64,000 nt of DNA from Pacificibacter marinus (GCF_900109555.1 NZ_FNZV01000010.1:62001-126000), one strand, 5' to 3'. Shown: positions 17,540-26,806, counted from the stretch's first letter. Translations and numbers: made by a program. The notes: generated by a model not told the origin, from the letters alone.

Positions 17540-18126
17540 AGTTGTGCCATCAATTCAGTATGTCGTGTCGTAAATGCATTGCGTGCGTGAACTGGGGGGC
17601 GCAGATGGATGCGCAGGTTTTGCACAAGCGCCTCATTTTGCTTGCCAAATAGCTTGGTGCTTTCTGTTTCTGAAAATCCAGCAATCTGCGTGGCCTCAAG
17701 CCAAGCCGACACCTTGTCAGCCTTTTTGATTTTGCGCTTAACTGCTTGCGGGATTTTGGCAGGCAACCCAAATCTGATGTGAATGGCTGCGGTTAAGCGA
17801 TCATCAAGCTCACTATAATCAGGGCCGATGGCGGCCTTTACAGGCGAAATCATATCTCCGATTACATATTCTGGCGCATCATGCAAAAGCGCTGCCAATT
17901 GCCATTTGATCGGCTCGCTCGGGTAGAGCGAACGAAAAATTTGTTCAACCAATACAGAGTGTTCAGCGACGGAATAAGCCCAGTCTCCACGAGTTTGGCC
18001 ATTCCAGCGCGCCACAAAAGCAAGTCCGTGTGCAATGTCTTCAATCTCGATATCCATTGGCGTTGGGTCCAACAGATCAAGCCTGCGTCCTGAAAGCATT
18101 CGTTGCCATGCCCGTGCTTGTGCCAT
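17536..18126 (-). CDS. HD-domain phosphohydrolase, YfbR-like
   Basis: A 196-residue HD-domain hydrolase. Metal ligands appear in order: SVAEHSVLVEQ, then ALLHDAPEYVIGD with the HD pair, and a later DRLTAAIH. This pattern fits the YfbR/HDDC family of 5'-nucleotidases acting on deoxynucleoside monophosphates. N-terminal RMLSGRRLDLLDPTP is a feature of alphaproteobacterial members. It is the first gene of a two-gene unit with the GNAT protein and is divergent from ahcY (134 bases). Nucleotidase activity is inferred from family. Confidence 0.83.
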   Translation of the reverse strand: MAQARAWQRMLSGRRLDLLDPTPMDIEIEDIAHGLAFVARWNGQTRGDWAYSVAEHSVLVEQIFRSLYPSEPIKWQLAALLHDAPEYVIGDMISPVKAAIGPDYSELDDRLTAAIHIRFGLPAKIPQAVKRKIKKADKVSAWLEATQIAGFSETESTKLFGKQNEALVQNLRIHLRPPVHARNAFTTRHTELMAQL

Positions 18127-18175
18127 GATTTATTCCTGTTTGAACCACTTTTATCGTCTATAATTCGTCTTAGGT

Positions 18176-18235
18176 TTAACCTCAAATCAATCTCATTGCG
18201 TTGTAAGCGCGTATATGAGGTGGTAACCAACCTCA
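18176..18235 (+). promoter_or_regulatory. ahcY upstream region with a CtrA-like box and a hairpin
   Basis: The 134 bases between the HD gene and ahcY contain TTAA-N7-TCAA (18176-18190) and a six-pair hairpin TGAGGT-N8-ACCTCA (18216-18235). Neither matches a riboswitch that I can recognise. The box may be chance: one-mismatch copies are expected a couple of dozen times in 64 kb. Confidence 0.25.
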
Positions 18236-18260
18236 CAGTTATTCTCAAGGAGCCGCACTC

Positions 18261-19649
18261 ATGGCCGACTACATCGTCAAAGATATCGCGCTGGCCGAAT
18301 TTGGCCGCAAGGAACTCAATATCGCTGAAACCGAGATGCCGGGCCTTATGGCGCTGCGCGATGAGTTCGGGGAAACCAAGCCCCTCAAAGGCTCGCGCAT
18401 TGTCGGCTCTTTGCATATGACCATTCAAACGGCTGTGTTGATCGAAACATTGGTTGTCCTTGGGGCGGATGTGCGCTGGGCGTCTTGCAATATTTTCTCG
18501 ACCCAAGACCATGCGGCGGCGGCTATTGCGCAAAGCGGTGTGCCTGTGTTTGCAATCAAAGGTCAGTCTTTGGAAGAGCACTGGGATTACCTGGATCGTT
18601 CGTTCCAATTTGCAGATGGCCCGAATCTGATTTTGGATGATGGTGGGGATGCGACGCTGTACATTTTGCTCGGTGCGCGTGTTGAAAATGGCGAGCCTGA
18701 ATTGCTTGATGTGCCAACTTCAGAAGAAGAAATCGCAGTTTTCGCACAGATCAAAAAACGAATGGCGGAAACCCCAGGCTGGTTCACCCAGATGCGTGAC
18801 CAGATTGTTGGCGTTTCCGAGGAAACAACAACAGGCGTGCATCGTCTCTATGATCTGGTCAAGAAAGGACAATTGCCTTTCCCTGCGATCAACGTCAACG
18901 ACTCTGTGACGAAGTCTAAGTTCGACAATAAATATGGGTGTAAAGAAAGCCTTGTTGATGGCATTCGCCGTGCAACCGATACAATGATGGCTGGTAAAGT
19001 TGCTGTTGTGTGTGGTTACGGCGATGTTGGCAAAGGCTCAGCGGCCTCTCTCAGCGGAGCTGGTGCGCGGGTCAAAGTAACTGAAATCGATCCAATCTGT
19101 GCGCTTCAAGCGGCGATGGACGGTTTTGAGGTCGTGCGTTTAGAGGATGTTGTGTCCACCGCTGACGTGTTCATTACCACCACAGGTAATAAAGATATTA
19201 TTCGTATCGAGCACATGCGCGAAATGAAAGACATGGCGATTGTTGGTAATATCGGTCACTTTGACAATGAAATCCAAGTTGCCGCGCTGAAAAACCACAA
19301 ATGGACGAACATCAAAGACCAAGTGGATATGATCGAAATGCCCTCTGGTTCGCGTATCATTCTTTTGTCCGAGGGGCGCTTGTTGAACCTTGGCAATGCC
19401 ACGGGGCACCCATCATTCGTGATGTCTGCGTCTTTCACCAACCAAGTTTTGGCACAAATGGAGCTTTGGACAAATGGCAAGGCGTATAAGAATGACGTCT
19501 ATATTTTGCCCAAGCACCTTGATGAAAAAGTTGCGCGTTTGCACCTTGCACGTATCGGCGTGCGGTTGTCTGAGCTGTCGAAAGAGCAAGCTGATTACAT
19601 TGGCGTGACCGTTGAGGGACCATTTAAGCCCGAACACTACCGTTACTAA
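18261..19649 (+). CDS. ahcY: Adenosylhomocysteinase (SAH hydrolase)
   Basis: A 462-residue cytoplasmic enzyme that splits S-adenosylhomocysteine to adenosine and homocysteine, keeping methylation reactions going. N-terminal [20 protein letters not shown], the substrate region [18 protein letters not shown]-binding [12 protein letters not shown], and the conserved ending [11 protein letters not shown] are all present. AAGGAG lies nine bases before the ATG. Linkage of ahcY to the regB-senC-regA locus is well known in Rhodobacter. It is followed by an intrinsic terminator. Length and residues are normal for the proteobacterial long form, which has a 40-residue insert relative to animal enzymes. 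Confidence 0.98.
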   Translation: MADYIVKDIALAEFGRKELNIAETEMPGLMALRDEFGETKPLKGSRIVGSLHMTIQTAVLIETLVVLGADVRWASCNIFSTQDHAAAAIAQSGVPVFAIKGQSLEEHWDYLDRSFQFADGPNLILDDGGDATLYILLGARVENGEPELLDVPTSEEEIAVFAQIKKRMAETPGWFTQMRDQIVGVSEETTTGVHRLYDLVKKGQLPFPAINVNDSVTKSKFDNKYGCKESLVDGIRRATDTMMAGKVAVVCGYGDVGKGSAASLSGAGARVKVTEIDPICALQAAMDGFEVVRLEDVVSTADVFITTTGNKDIIRIEHMREMKDMAIVGNIGHFDNEIQVAALKNHKWTNIKDQVDMIEMPSGSRIILLSEGRLLNLGNATGHPSFVMSASFTNQVLAQMELWTNGKAYKNDVYILPKHLDEKVARLHLARIGVRLSELSKEQADYIGVTVEGPFKPEHYRY

Positions 19650-19672
19650 TTATCATTTCAAAATCTAATGAT

Positions 19673-19702
19673 AAGGGCCATCCAAGCGATGGCCCTTTAT
19701 TT
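19673..19702 (+). terminator. Intrinsic terminator of ahcY
   Basis: A perfect 10-pair stem, AAGGGCCATC (19673-19682), loop CAAGC, GATGGCCCTT (19688-19697), followed by TATTT, 23 bases after the ahcY stop. Confidence 0.85.
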
Positions 19703-19823
19703 ATGGGGAGTAGTCGTAAAAAATTCCCTTTGTGTTGGCACCATTAGACTCTACCCTTGCATCAAGCCCAAGATGAGGCTTTTGAAACCGGCCAAAGGGC
19801 CAGAAATAGGCAGGAGAATTCCA

Positions 19824-20165
19824 ATGGGAAAACGTGACGATCTTATCGCTCAATATGCAGATGATCTCAAAACCAAATGCGGCATGGAGCCAGATATGGC
19901 TCTTTTGACTAAAGTAACGATCGGTTGTGGCCCAGCTATTTACAACGCTGACGCCTCTACAGTTGCAGGCAGTCAAGCGTCTGAGCTTGAAACAGTTAAG
20001 GCTAACTTTTTGATCAAAAAACTTGGTTTGGCGGATGGTCCTGAGTTGATGGATGCGATCAACGCGACCATTGAAACCTATGGCAAATCCGAGCGCAATA
20101 AATACCGCGCTGTTTTCTACTACTTGCTGGTTAAACATTTCGGTAAAGAAGCTGTTTACAGCTAA
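19824..20165 (+). CDS. DUF2853 family protein
   Basis: A 113-residue soluble protein starting MGKRDDLIAQYADDLKTKCG. I recognise it as the DUF2853 family, found in many proteobacteria and of unknown function; the sequence is helical with the conserved end RNKYRAVFYYLLVKHFGKE. The start was moved downstream to the ATG with AGGAGA seven bases ahead; the longer reading runs back through the ahcY terminator. It is a single-gene unit with a terminator on each side, which suggests its own promoter in 19703-19810, though no clear boxes were seen. Confidence 0.8.
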   Translation: MGKRDDLIAQYADDLKTKCGMEPDMALLTKVTIGCGPAIYNADASTVAGSQASELETVKANFLIKKLGLADGPELMDAINATIETYGKSERNKYRAVFYYLLVKHFGKEAVYS

Positions 20166-20171
20166 AATAAT

Positions 20172-20202
20172 GCCGCCTCAGTTTATCTTGAGGCGGCTTT
20201 TT
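20172..20202 (+). terminator. Intrinsic terminator of the DUF2853 gene
   Basis: A perfect nine-pair stem GCCGCCTCA (20172-20180) and TGAGGCGGC (20189-20197) with an eight-base loop and a following T run, seven bases after the stop codon. Confidence 0.9.
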
Positions 20203-20285
20203 CATGTCCAATCCCTAAATCTATCCGTTCAATTTCAGTTGGCTCATAATAATTAAGCCGTGCCAAATAGATTTGAAATAACTGA

Positions 20286-20705
20286 CTAAGGGTCTGTTGC
20301 GCCAAGTTCACAAACGATGGTCCATTCTTCCGGACTAACGGGTTGGACAGATAGGCGTGAGTTGTTCACTAAAACCATGTCCGCTAATCTAGGATCTGCC
20401 TTGCAGGTTGCCAAAGTCACGGGTTTCACAAAGGGACGCACTGCTTTGATATCGACGCATTCCCAACGCTCATCATCGGTTGAGCTGTCTGGGTGCGCCA
20501 ATGCACAGACCTCGATGATGCCAACGATTTCTTTTTCAGCGCGTGAATGATAGAAAAACCCAAGATCGCCCAACTGCATTTCACGCATAATATTACGAGC
20601 TTGGTAACTGCGCACGCCATCCCATTCTTCACCGATATCACCTTTGGCAACCTGTTGATCCCATGACCAAACTTCGGATTCAGATTTGAACAACCAATAG
20701 TTCAT
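20286..20705 (-). CDS. EVE-domain protein
   Basis: A 139-residue protein of the EVE (PUA-like) family: it starts MNYWLFKSESEVWSWD and contains WDGVRSYQARNIMREM, LGDLGFFYHS and EIVGIIEVCALAHPD, the standard signature. EVE domains bind modified bases in DNA or RNA; stand-alone bacterial members have no settled role. The start was placed at the ATG that overlaps the yciI stop (ATGA). It is the last gene of gpsA-yciI-EVE, a grouping seen widely in alphaproteobacteria. Confidence 0.9.
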   Translation of the reverse strand: MNYWLFKSESEVWSWDQQVAKGDIGEEWDGVRSYQARNIMREMQLGDLGFFYHSRAEKEIVGIIEVCALAHPDSSTDDERWECVDIKAVRPFVKPVTLATCKADPRLADMVLVNNSRLSVQPVSPEEWTIVCELGATDP

Positions 20706-20977
20706 GTGCTGATTACGCGCTTCCAAGCCTGCACAGAAACATTCTCAAACAAACCTGCTTTGGCGTAGGGATCATTGTCAGCCCAAGCTTGAGCTGCGGC
20801 TAAATCATCGACTTCGAGAATGACAAGCGATCCGCACATTTCGCCTGCGTCATTTAGAAATGGGCCAGCTTGCGTCACGATACCAGTTTGCTCAATATAG
20901 GCCAAATGTTCGGCACGAGTGTCGAGCCGGATTTGAAGTGCACCAGCTTTATCGGTACAAATAACTGCGAATTTCAT
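20702..20977 (-). CDS. YciI-like protein (YCII-related domain)
   Basis: A 91-residue protein with the YCII fold: MKFAVICTDKAG at the start, RAEHLAYIEQTG, AGPFLNDAGEMCGSLVILE and DNDPYAKAGLFENVSV. The conserved His (in EHLAYI) and the DPYA motif are the presumed active site. Family members include dehalogenase-like and lyase-like enzymes, but no reaction is known for this type. It is three bases after gpsA and overlaps the EVE gene, so the three are co-translated. Confidence 0.88.
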   Translation of the reverse strand: MKFAVICTDKAGALQIRLDTRAEHLAYIEQTGIVTQAGPFLNDAGEMCGSLVILEVDDLAAAQAWADNDPYAKAGLFENVSVQAWKRVIST

Positions 20978-20980
20978 AGT

Positions 20981-21949
20981 TTACTCCCTTTTGAGCGGCC
21001 GTGAGAGCAACAGCTCAACCGCTTCGTTTATTGTGATTGAAGAATTCAGAATGTCACGTACGACATTTGTTATGGGCATATCCACACCGCGCTGGGCAGC
21101 AAGTTTTGCGGCGGCATGGGCCGTCGCAACACCTTCGACGGTGATACTTGGGTCTATCGGCTCGCCACGGCCAAGTTTAATGCCATGAGAAAAATTACGA
21201 GATTTCGTTGAGGTGCAGGTCAAAACCAAATCCCCAAATCCAGATAGTCCTGATAAAGTTTTAGGATGTGCTCCAAGCGCGCTGGCAAGGCGCTGCATTT
21301 CAATATTGCCGCGCGTCATCAATGCCGCACGCGCACTTTCGCCAAGACCAGCACCTATAGCGATACCGCAAGCTATGGCCATGACATTTTTTAACGCTCC
21401 GCCAAATTCTACGCCAATAGGGTCTAAACTAGAATAAAGTCGAATATTATTGGTGGCGAGGGTGGCTTGTAAATCTGACACGAGGGCTTCGTCTTTGCTT
21501 GCAATCGTGAGTGCTGTTGGCAAGCCTTCAGCTATATCTATCGCAAAAGAGGGACCTGATAAGATGGCAATTCGTGCATCTGGCACAATGCGTTCAAGCA
21601 ACTCAACGGGGCCTTGGCCTGTTTCAAGGTCGACACCTTTACAGCAAGATACCAATATCTTTCCGGCCAAAAGCGTACGGTTTTCCTGCGCAAATTCGGA
21701 TAACTTTTGCATTGGCGTCGAAATAAGAATGATGTCAGCGGCGCAGGCGCGTTGTAAGTCAGATGTCAGTTTTAAATTTGCAGGCAGGTGACAATTAGGC
21801 AGGCGTTTTGCATTTGTCCGATCCAATGACATTTTGGCAATTTGATCTTTTGCGCGCGCCCAAAGCACGACATCGTTCCGAACCGCACTCAGAGAAATTG
21901 CAAGAGCAGTTCCGAATGCACCCGCACCAAGGACAGCAACTCCAGTCAT
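20981..21949 (-). CDS. gpsA: Glycerol-3-phosphate dehydrogenase [NAD(P)+]
   Basis: A 322-residue cytoplasmic enzyme that reduces dihydroxyacetone phosphate to sn-glycerol-3-phosphate for phospholipid synthesis. The dinucleotide loop is VLGAGAFGTALA (residues 6-17); ISTPMQKL, LSGPSFAIDIAEGLPT and the catalytic lysine region GGALKNVMAIACG are present, as is SGFGDLVLTCTS. Length is usual. It heads the gpsA-yciI-EVE unit and diverges from hemD. In many alphaproteobacteria tsaD lies directly upstream of gpsA; here only 102 non-coding bases separate gpsA from hemD. Confidence 0.97.
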   Translation of the reverse strand: MTGVAVLGAGAFGTALAISLSAVRNDVVLWARAKDQIAKMSLDRTNAKRLPNCHLPANLKLTSDLQRACAADIILISTPMQKLSEFAQENRTLLAGKILVSCCKGVDLETGQGPVELLERIVPDARIAILSGPSFAIDIAEGLPTALTIASKDEALVSDLQATLATNNIRLYSSLDPIGVEFGGALKNVMAIACGIAIGAGLGESARAALMTRGNIEMQRLASALGAHPKTLSGLSGFGDLVLTCTSTKSRNFSHGIKLGRGEPIDPSITVEGVATAHAAAKLAAQRGVDMPITNVVRDILNSSITINEAVELLLSRPLKRE

Positions 21950-22051
21950 AATTTGCCTTTCATACTGTGGCGGGCCTAAGAAAAACTCAAAAAACCACTA
22001 AGCGTTGTTTCATCTCTCATTGGGAGGTAACACTGAGGCAACACTCACACA

Positions 22052-22753
22052 ATGCTGAGGTTCAGTTTGCCAACAACAGTTCTTATATCTCGGCCCAAAA
22101 ATGACGCAGAAGTGCTGCGGCGCGCGTTGTTGGCTCAAAACAAAGGCGCACATGTTATCGTTGCGCCGGCCATTACGATCACATTTGTACCATTTAAGGC
22201 CCATAAGGATCACTTCGACGCATATATTTTGACCTCAAAGCACGGAGTGCCCGCGGCAGTAAAATCTGCTGTTGCGGATGTTGCCCTTTGTGTTGGGGAT
22301 GCCACGGCTGAAGCGGCGACACAGGTTGGCTTACAGGCAATATCTGCAGGGGGGACCTCTCGTGATTTGGTGACATTGGCGCAACAGTCCGGTTTTTCAA
22401 AACTGCTTTATTTGCGCGGTGAGCATATACATGGAGATTTGGAAAAAGATTTGAATTTGGCTGGATTAGAGGTCGAATCAAGTATTGTGTACCGACAAGA
22501 GGCTTGCGCATTTTCACTAGAGGTTCAGTATGAATTGGCGCAGCTCAAAATGATTTGTGTGCCCGTATATTCTGCGCGATCTGCTCGTATTATTTCTCAA
22601 AACCTGCGCAGTTTTGAAGGTGAGATTATTGTTGTTGCTATATCTAAGGTGGCGGCAAGTGGTTGGTTTGGGTCAAATCCACATCGTATCATCTTGGCTC
22701 AAGCACCTAATTCAGAGGCAATGATGGCGGCCATTGCGTCGCAGATGAGTTGA
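22052..22753 (+). CDS. hemD: Uroporphyrinogen-III synthase
   Basis: A 233-residue HemD-like protein that would close hydroxymethylbilane to uroporphyrinogen III. HemD sequences diverge strongly; the supports are TTVLISRPKNDAE at the start, the bilobed pattern with DAYILTSKHGVPA, the mid motif LYLRGEHIHGD(L) and VPVYSARSARI near the end. The genomic order hemD, mitofilin-like, hemY is the expected alphaproteobacterial heme neighbourhood and is strong support. hemC is not adjacent. The start is the first ATG; no clear ribosome site lies before it, and the fifth or so codon downstream could also serve. Confidence 0.82.
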   Translation: MLRFSLPTTVLISRPKNDAEVLRRALLAQNKGAHVIVAPAITITFVPFKAHKDHFDAYILTSKHGVPAAVKSAVADVALCVGDATAEAATQVGLQAISAGGTSRDLVTLAQQSGFSKLLYLRGEHIHGDLEKDLNLAGLEVESSIVYRQEACAFSLEVQYELAQLKMICVPVYSARSARIISQNLRSFEGEIIVVAISKVAASGWFGSNPHRIILAQAPNSEAMMAAIASQMS

Positions 22754-22833
22754 ATGACTTGAGGGTCGTTTTGAGACAGATTAGGTTCATGACATAAAGA
22801 CACAATGTTGGTTTGGATTCGAAAGGTTTACCT

Positions 22834-24033
22834 GTGGCACAGTCAAAGAAATCTCCAAAGGATACAGTGGTGACTGATGTCGTCGAAACTGAAGACAGAT
22901 CTGAAATTGATGTGACTGACGCTGAAACGGTTCAGGTCGAATTGGATGTTGATGCCGACAAAGTCAACAAAACCGATATTCTTGAAGCTGACGCCAAGGC
23001 TGATGATTTGGCTTCGAGCGATGCGTCAGAAGATTTAACACCTGATGTTGTCGAGGCCGATACTGTGAATTCAGTTCCATACCAAGCATCTGTTCATAAA
23101 AAAGGGTTTTTCCCGTTGCTTTTGGGCGGTGTCGTATGTGTCGGTCTTGGGTTTGCAGGGGCCAATTTTTTAAAGCCGGAAGGGTGGCCTTTCCCTGGTG
23201 CAAACACGACCGAATTGCAGGAACGTTTGACTGCGCTTGAGGGCGCGTTGGCCGAGACGCAAACACAAAGCGCCCAGATGTCTGATGCTATTGAGATGGT
23301 GCGCCAAAACAGCATTGATGCCGTGATATCGGTGGATGACAAAATCGCCGAGATTGATTTGAGTGCTACAGTTGCGCCAATTGAATCTGCATTGGCTGCA
23401 ATTGAGCAACGTCTAACTGCTGTTGAGGCTGCACCGGTTGCTGAAGCAATTGTGTCGCCAGAAGCAACCGCAGCTTATGAGCGACAATTGCAAGAAATGC
23501 AGTCTTTGCTGAATAGCGAAGTTGCGCGATTGAAAGAGGCTAAAGTCGCTGCTGAAAATGAAGAGGCCAATGCAGCCAATGCATCTGCCGCTGCGCGCCT
23601 TCAAGAAGCGATTACAACAGGGCAGCCTTACGCAGCAGTATTGGCCAATTTGGATATGGACGTTCCTAACGTAGTGCGCAGCTCAGCAACTACAGGCATT
23701 CCCACACTGCAAGAAATTTCTACAGAGTTTGAAGGTGCTGCAGATTTGGCGATTGTTGAAACGGCGAAATCGGGCTCGGAAAACCAAGGTTGGATGGATC
23801 GATTTTTAAGAACGCAGCTTGGACTCAGATCTTTGACGCCGCAGGATGGTATGTCGCCAGATGCGATCATATCGCGTGCACAGCAAGCCATTCGAGATAA
23901 TGATCTGCAAATTGCTTTAACCGAAATTTCGACACTTCCCGATGTGGGGCAAGCTGCGATGGCCGATTGGGTGGCGCATGCGCAAACCCGTCTTGATGTT
24001 ACAAATGCACTCTCCGCAATGCTTGCTCAATAG
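22834..24033 (+). CDS. Mitofilin-like inner membrane protein
   Basis: A 399-residue protein with an acidic, low-complexity N-terminus (residues 1-85), one membrane segment near 91-113 (FFPLLLGGVVCVGLGFAGAN), a long coiled-coil (about 125-255) and a helical C-terminal domain of mitofilin type (ending DWVAHAQTRLDVTNALSAM). Bacterial mitofilin homologues sit between hemD and hemY in alphaproteobacteria and help shape inner membrane structures. I chose GTG (giving MAQSKKSPKD) because GAAAGG lies just upstream and the family begins this way; a TTG seven codons earlier is possible. HemY follows after 12 bases. Confidence 0.82.
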   Translation: MAQSKKSPKDTVVTDVVETEDRSEIDVTDAETVQVELDVDADKVNKTDILEADAKADDLASSDASEDLTPDVVEADTVNSVPYQASVHKKGFFPLLLGGVVCVGLGFAGANFLKPEGWPFPGANTTELQERLTALEGALAETQTQSAQMSDAIEMVRQNSIDAVISVDDKIAEIDLSATVAPIESALAAIEQRLTAVEAAPVAEAIVSPEATAAYERQLQEMQSLLNSEVARLKEAKVAAENEEANAANASAAARLQEAITTGQPYAAVLANLDMDVPNVVRSSATTGIPTLQEISTEFEGAADLAIVETAKSGSENQGWMDRFLRTQLGLRSLTPQDGMSPDAIISRAQQAIRDNDLQIALTEISTLPDVGQAAMADWVAHAQTRLDVTNALSAMLAQ

Positions 24034-24045
24034 AAAGGCGTTCTC

Positions 24046-25539
24046 ATGCTTTGGTCACTGGTAAAAATCGTTTTCTTTGTTGTTCTTGTTGCTGCATTGG
24101 CGTTCGGCGGAATGTTCTTGATGGACAGCGAGGGCAGTATGGATATTGCCTTTATGGGGTTCAAAATTAGCTTGTCGCCGATAAAAGTTGTCATCGCCAT
24201 CGTGGTTTTATTGGTTGCGGCTTGGGTGTTGTTGAAACTCGTTGGCTTGTGCATCGCGTTCATCAAGTTCCTGTTGGGGGACGAAACTGCCCTGTCACGT
24301 TACTTTCATCGTAATCGTGAACGTAAAGGGTTCGAAGCGATGGCTGAGGGTATGATGGCTTTGGCTTCTGGTGAGGGCCGCGTTGCGATGGCAAAAGCGT
24401 CAAAGGCTGAAAAATACTTAGGTAAGCCCGAGTTGACTAATCTTTTGACAGCCCAAGCGGCGGAAATGACCGGCGATAAACGTAAGGCGCAAGAGGTCTA
24501 TAGACGCCTTGTTGCCGATGACCGTACGCGGTTTGTGGGCGTGCGTGGGATTATGAAACAAAAGCTGGCCGAGGGTGATACTGAGACTGCTTTGAAATTG
24601 GCGGAAAAGGCATTTGCCATCAAACCCAAGCATGTTGAGACGCAAGATACGCTTTTGCAATTACAGGCTGGTAAAAAAGATTGGGCAGCCGCACGCAATA
24701 CGCTAGCAGCTAAGCTGAAACATGGAGCCATTCCGCGTGATGTTCACAAGCGCCGTGATGCTGTTTTGGCTTTGTCCGAAGCGAAGGGCATTTTTGAAAA
24801 GGGCGCAACACTTGAAGCGCAAGAAGCAGCAATCGAAGCTAATAAAAAATCCCCTGACTTAATCCCTGCTGCGGTGATGGCAGCTGACGAATACACGCGC
24901 CAAGGTAAAGCACGTCCTGCGACAAAGGTTTTGAAAAAAGCTTGGGATGCACAGCCTCATCCCGATCTTGCAGCCGCGTTTGCACGTATCGCACCGGATG
25001 AGACACCTGCGGCACGGATCAAACGGTTTACAGGTTTGGTGAGTGCCAAGCTGGACCATCCCGAGACTAAAATGCTGATGACAGAACTTCAGATTGCAGC
25101 AGAAGATTTTCCTGCCGCACGTCGTGCATTGGGGGAACTGATTAAATCTGACCCAACAGCAAGATCGATGACTTTGATGGCAGCGATTGAGCGGGGCGAA
25201 GGGGCTGAAGATGTTGTGGTGCGTGGTTGGTTGACCCGTGCACTGACCGCGCCGCGCGGGCCGCAGTGGATCTGTGATAAGTGCCAAACTGTTCATGCTA
25301 TTTGGACGCCAGTTTGTGACAATTGCGCTGCTTTCGACACGTTGAGTTGGCGTACTCCACCGCATTCTGAGGTGTCCATGCCTTCGGGAACTGAGATGTT
25401 ACCAATGATTGTGGGTGCCTCGAGTGATGCAGCTGCACAAACCGAGGATGCTGAAGTGGTTGCCAATTTAACGGACCAGTCCGAAGTGTCTGATGCGGAT
25501 ATTATTGAGCTCGAAAGTAACGAAGATCCTGACAAATAG
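24046..25539 (+). CDS. hemY: HemY-like heme biosynthesis protein, TPR
   Basis: A 497-residue membrane protein. Two membrane segments (residues 5-25 and 43-67) lead into the HemY_N domain (FLLGDETALSRYFHRNRERKGFEAM), then TPR-like helices. Near residue 405 a C-terminal zinc-ribbon appears: CDKCQTVH then CDNCAAFDTLSW, four cysteines in two CxxC pairs, typical of the alphaproteobacterial form. The role in late heme synthesis or its quality control is inferred from linkage with hemD; the enzyme activity once given to HemY is not established for this type. It ends the hemD-mitofilin-hemY unit. Confidence 0.9.
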   Translation: MLWSLVKIVFFVVLVAALAFGGMFLMDSEGSMDIAFMGFKISLSPIKVVIAIVVLLVAAWVLLKLVGLCIAFIKFLLGDETALSRYFHRNRERKGFEAMAEGMMALASGEGRVAMAKASKAEKYLGKPELTNLLTAQAAEMTGDKRKAQEVYRRLVADDRTRFVGVRGIMKQKLAEGDTETALKLAEKAFAIKPKHVETQDTLLQLQAGKKDWAAARNTLAAKLKHGAIPRDVHKRRDAVLALSEAKGIFEKGATLEAQEAAIEANKKSPDLIPAAVMAADEYTRQGKARPATKVLKKAWDAQPHPDLAAAFARIAPDETPAARIKRFTGLVSAKLDHPETKMLMTELQIAAEDFPAARRALGELIKSDPTARSMTLMAAIERGEGAEDVVVRGWLTRALTAPRGPQWICDKCQTVHAIWTPVCDNCAAFDTLSWRTPPHSEVSMPSGTEMLPMIVGASSDAAAQTEDAEVVANLTDQSEVSDADIIELESNEDPDK

Positions 25540-25868
25540 CTGACACAGCTAGCGTTGTGTTTTGCATCTCTTGAATCCATTATTTTGGCTTCTATTGTGT
25601 GACCGATGTCATCGGCGACCCAGTGTGGAACTCTTGCGAAACAGAACATAGGTTCAAAATATACACGCGCAAACCTGTGCGCGATAAGGGGTCATCACTA
25701 CAGCGAATGTTTCGGTGATATAGGTCGAAATATGATCTTTCTTGCGGGGTTTAATTCCCCACAGGACGCTGCATAAAAGCTATAAAAATAGCGCGTATTT
25801 TAACAGTTAATCCAGCATCAACACCTCTTTGGTATTCATCATCTCGGGTGACTAAATGAGGTGGTGGC
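25540..25868. other. 329-base intergenic region before motB
   Basis: No credible gene is present. The region holds a weak hairpin with a short T run just after hemY (ACACA-N8-TGTGT-TTTT, about 25543-25564), a GGGG-TTTAATT-CCCC hairpin near 25746-25760, and an AT-rich stretch at 25770-25815 that ends in a CtrA-like box. It is the expected place for the hemY terminator and the motB promoter. Confidence 0.5.
25807..25822 (+). promoter_or_regulatory. CtrA-like box upstream of motB
   Basis: TTAA-TCCAGCA-TCAAC is one mismatch from the CtrA box TTAA-N7-TTAAC and lies 47 bases before the motB ATG. CtrA control of flagellar genes is known in Roseobacters; binding here is inference. Confidence 0.4.
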
Positions 25869-26717
25869 ATGAGTGCTAAAGGCAACGCGCCAATAATCAT
25901 TAAAAGAAAGAAAGTCGTCGGCGGTGGTGGTCACCACGGCGGTGCTTGGAAAGTGGCTTACGCGGATTTCGTGACGGCCATGATGGCATTCTTTCTTTTG
26001 ATGTGGCTGTTGAACGCAACAACTGAAAAGCAGCGTAAGGGCATAGCGGATTATTTTAATCCGACCATTCCCGTGAATAGAATTTCGGGCGGCGGGGATG
26101 GCACCTTTGGTGGTGATTCCGTTTTTACCGAAGAAACATTGGCGCAAAATGGAACCGGCGCTGCAACCTCGCAGGCGGTAACAGCAGAATCATCGTCCAG
26201 CGACGAGACATCTGTCGAAGATGCCGTCAAAGCTGCAGACGCCAAGGGATTCTCTGAAGTCCAAGAACTCTTCACGGCATTCAGCGGAGAAAGCATGGCT
26301 GCAAGTGAAGCGATGCGTCACATTGTGACCCGCGTGACGGATGAAGGGCTTATCATCGAGCTGTTTGACCTCAAAGATGAACCCCTTTTTACACCACGTA
26401 AAACCGAACCGGAATTGGTGACAATCATGCTGGTTGAAATGATGGCGCGCGCTCTTTCTGTGGTGAAGAATGATATGGCCGTCACAGGGTATGTACGCTC
26501 GGAACCTCTTGTAGTTGTTGATAATCCGGTCTGGAATCTCTCAACAAACCGCGCTGATCAAATTCGAAAAATATTAGAGAAAAGCGGAGTGCAGCCCGTT
26601 CGCGTCCAAAGGGTCACAGGATACGCTGACCGACAACCCGCTGTGCGCAACCCGATGGCAGCTCGAAACAACCGTGTTGAGATTATTTTGCTCAGAAATA
26701 AAGTGCGGAAGAATTAG
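25869..26717 (+). CDS. motB: Flagellar stator protein MotB
   Basis: A 282-residue stator subunit. After a cytoplasmic basic tail (IIIKRKKVVGGGGHHGG) a single membrane helix carries the proton-binding Asp33 in YADFVTAMMAFFLLMWLL. The plug region follows (KQRKGIADYFNP), and the C-terminal OmpA-like peptidoglycan-binding domain shows LSTNRADQIRKIL, VTGYADRQP and AARNNRVEIILL. It works with MotA, which in this window is encoded 15 kb away at 41.5-42.4 kb rather than next to motB. It opens a plus-strand unit with flgE, flgK, flgL and flgI. Confidence 0.95.
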   Translation: MSAKGNAPIIIKRKKVVGGGGHHGGAWKVAYADFVTAMMAFFLLMWLLNATTEKQRKGIADYFNPTIPVNRISGGGDGTFGGDSVFTEETLAQNGTGAATSQAVTAESSSSDETSVEDAVKAADAKGFSEVQELFTAFSGESMAASEAMRHIVTRVTDEGLIIELFDLKDEPLFTPRKTEPELVTIMLVEMMARALSVVKNDMAVTGYVRSEPLVVVDNPVWNLSTNRADQIRKILEKSGVQPVRVQRVTGYADRQPAVRNPMAARNNRVEIILLRNKVRKN

Positions 26718-26806
26718 ATCAGTTTTTAGATGTTAGTCGCCTGTTAAGGGAAGCTGTGCATTTTGGGGTCAATATTTCTGAACCTAGCACCAGAAAGGCG
26801 CTACCT

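Noticed and set aside
18127-18260. SAH or SAM riboswitch before ahcY
   Set aside because: Only a six-pair hairpin was found; no conserved core of any riboswitch that I know.
17862-18608. 248-codon open frame on the minus strand over the HD gene and ahcY start
   Set aside because: It lies antisense to ahcY and across another frame of the HD gene; residues are rich in Arg, His and Cys, with no family likeness. A shadow of two real genes.
24859-25365. 168-codon minus-strand frame within hemY
   Set aside because: Antisense to the TPR part of HemY, rich in Arg and Cys, with no coding features.
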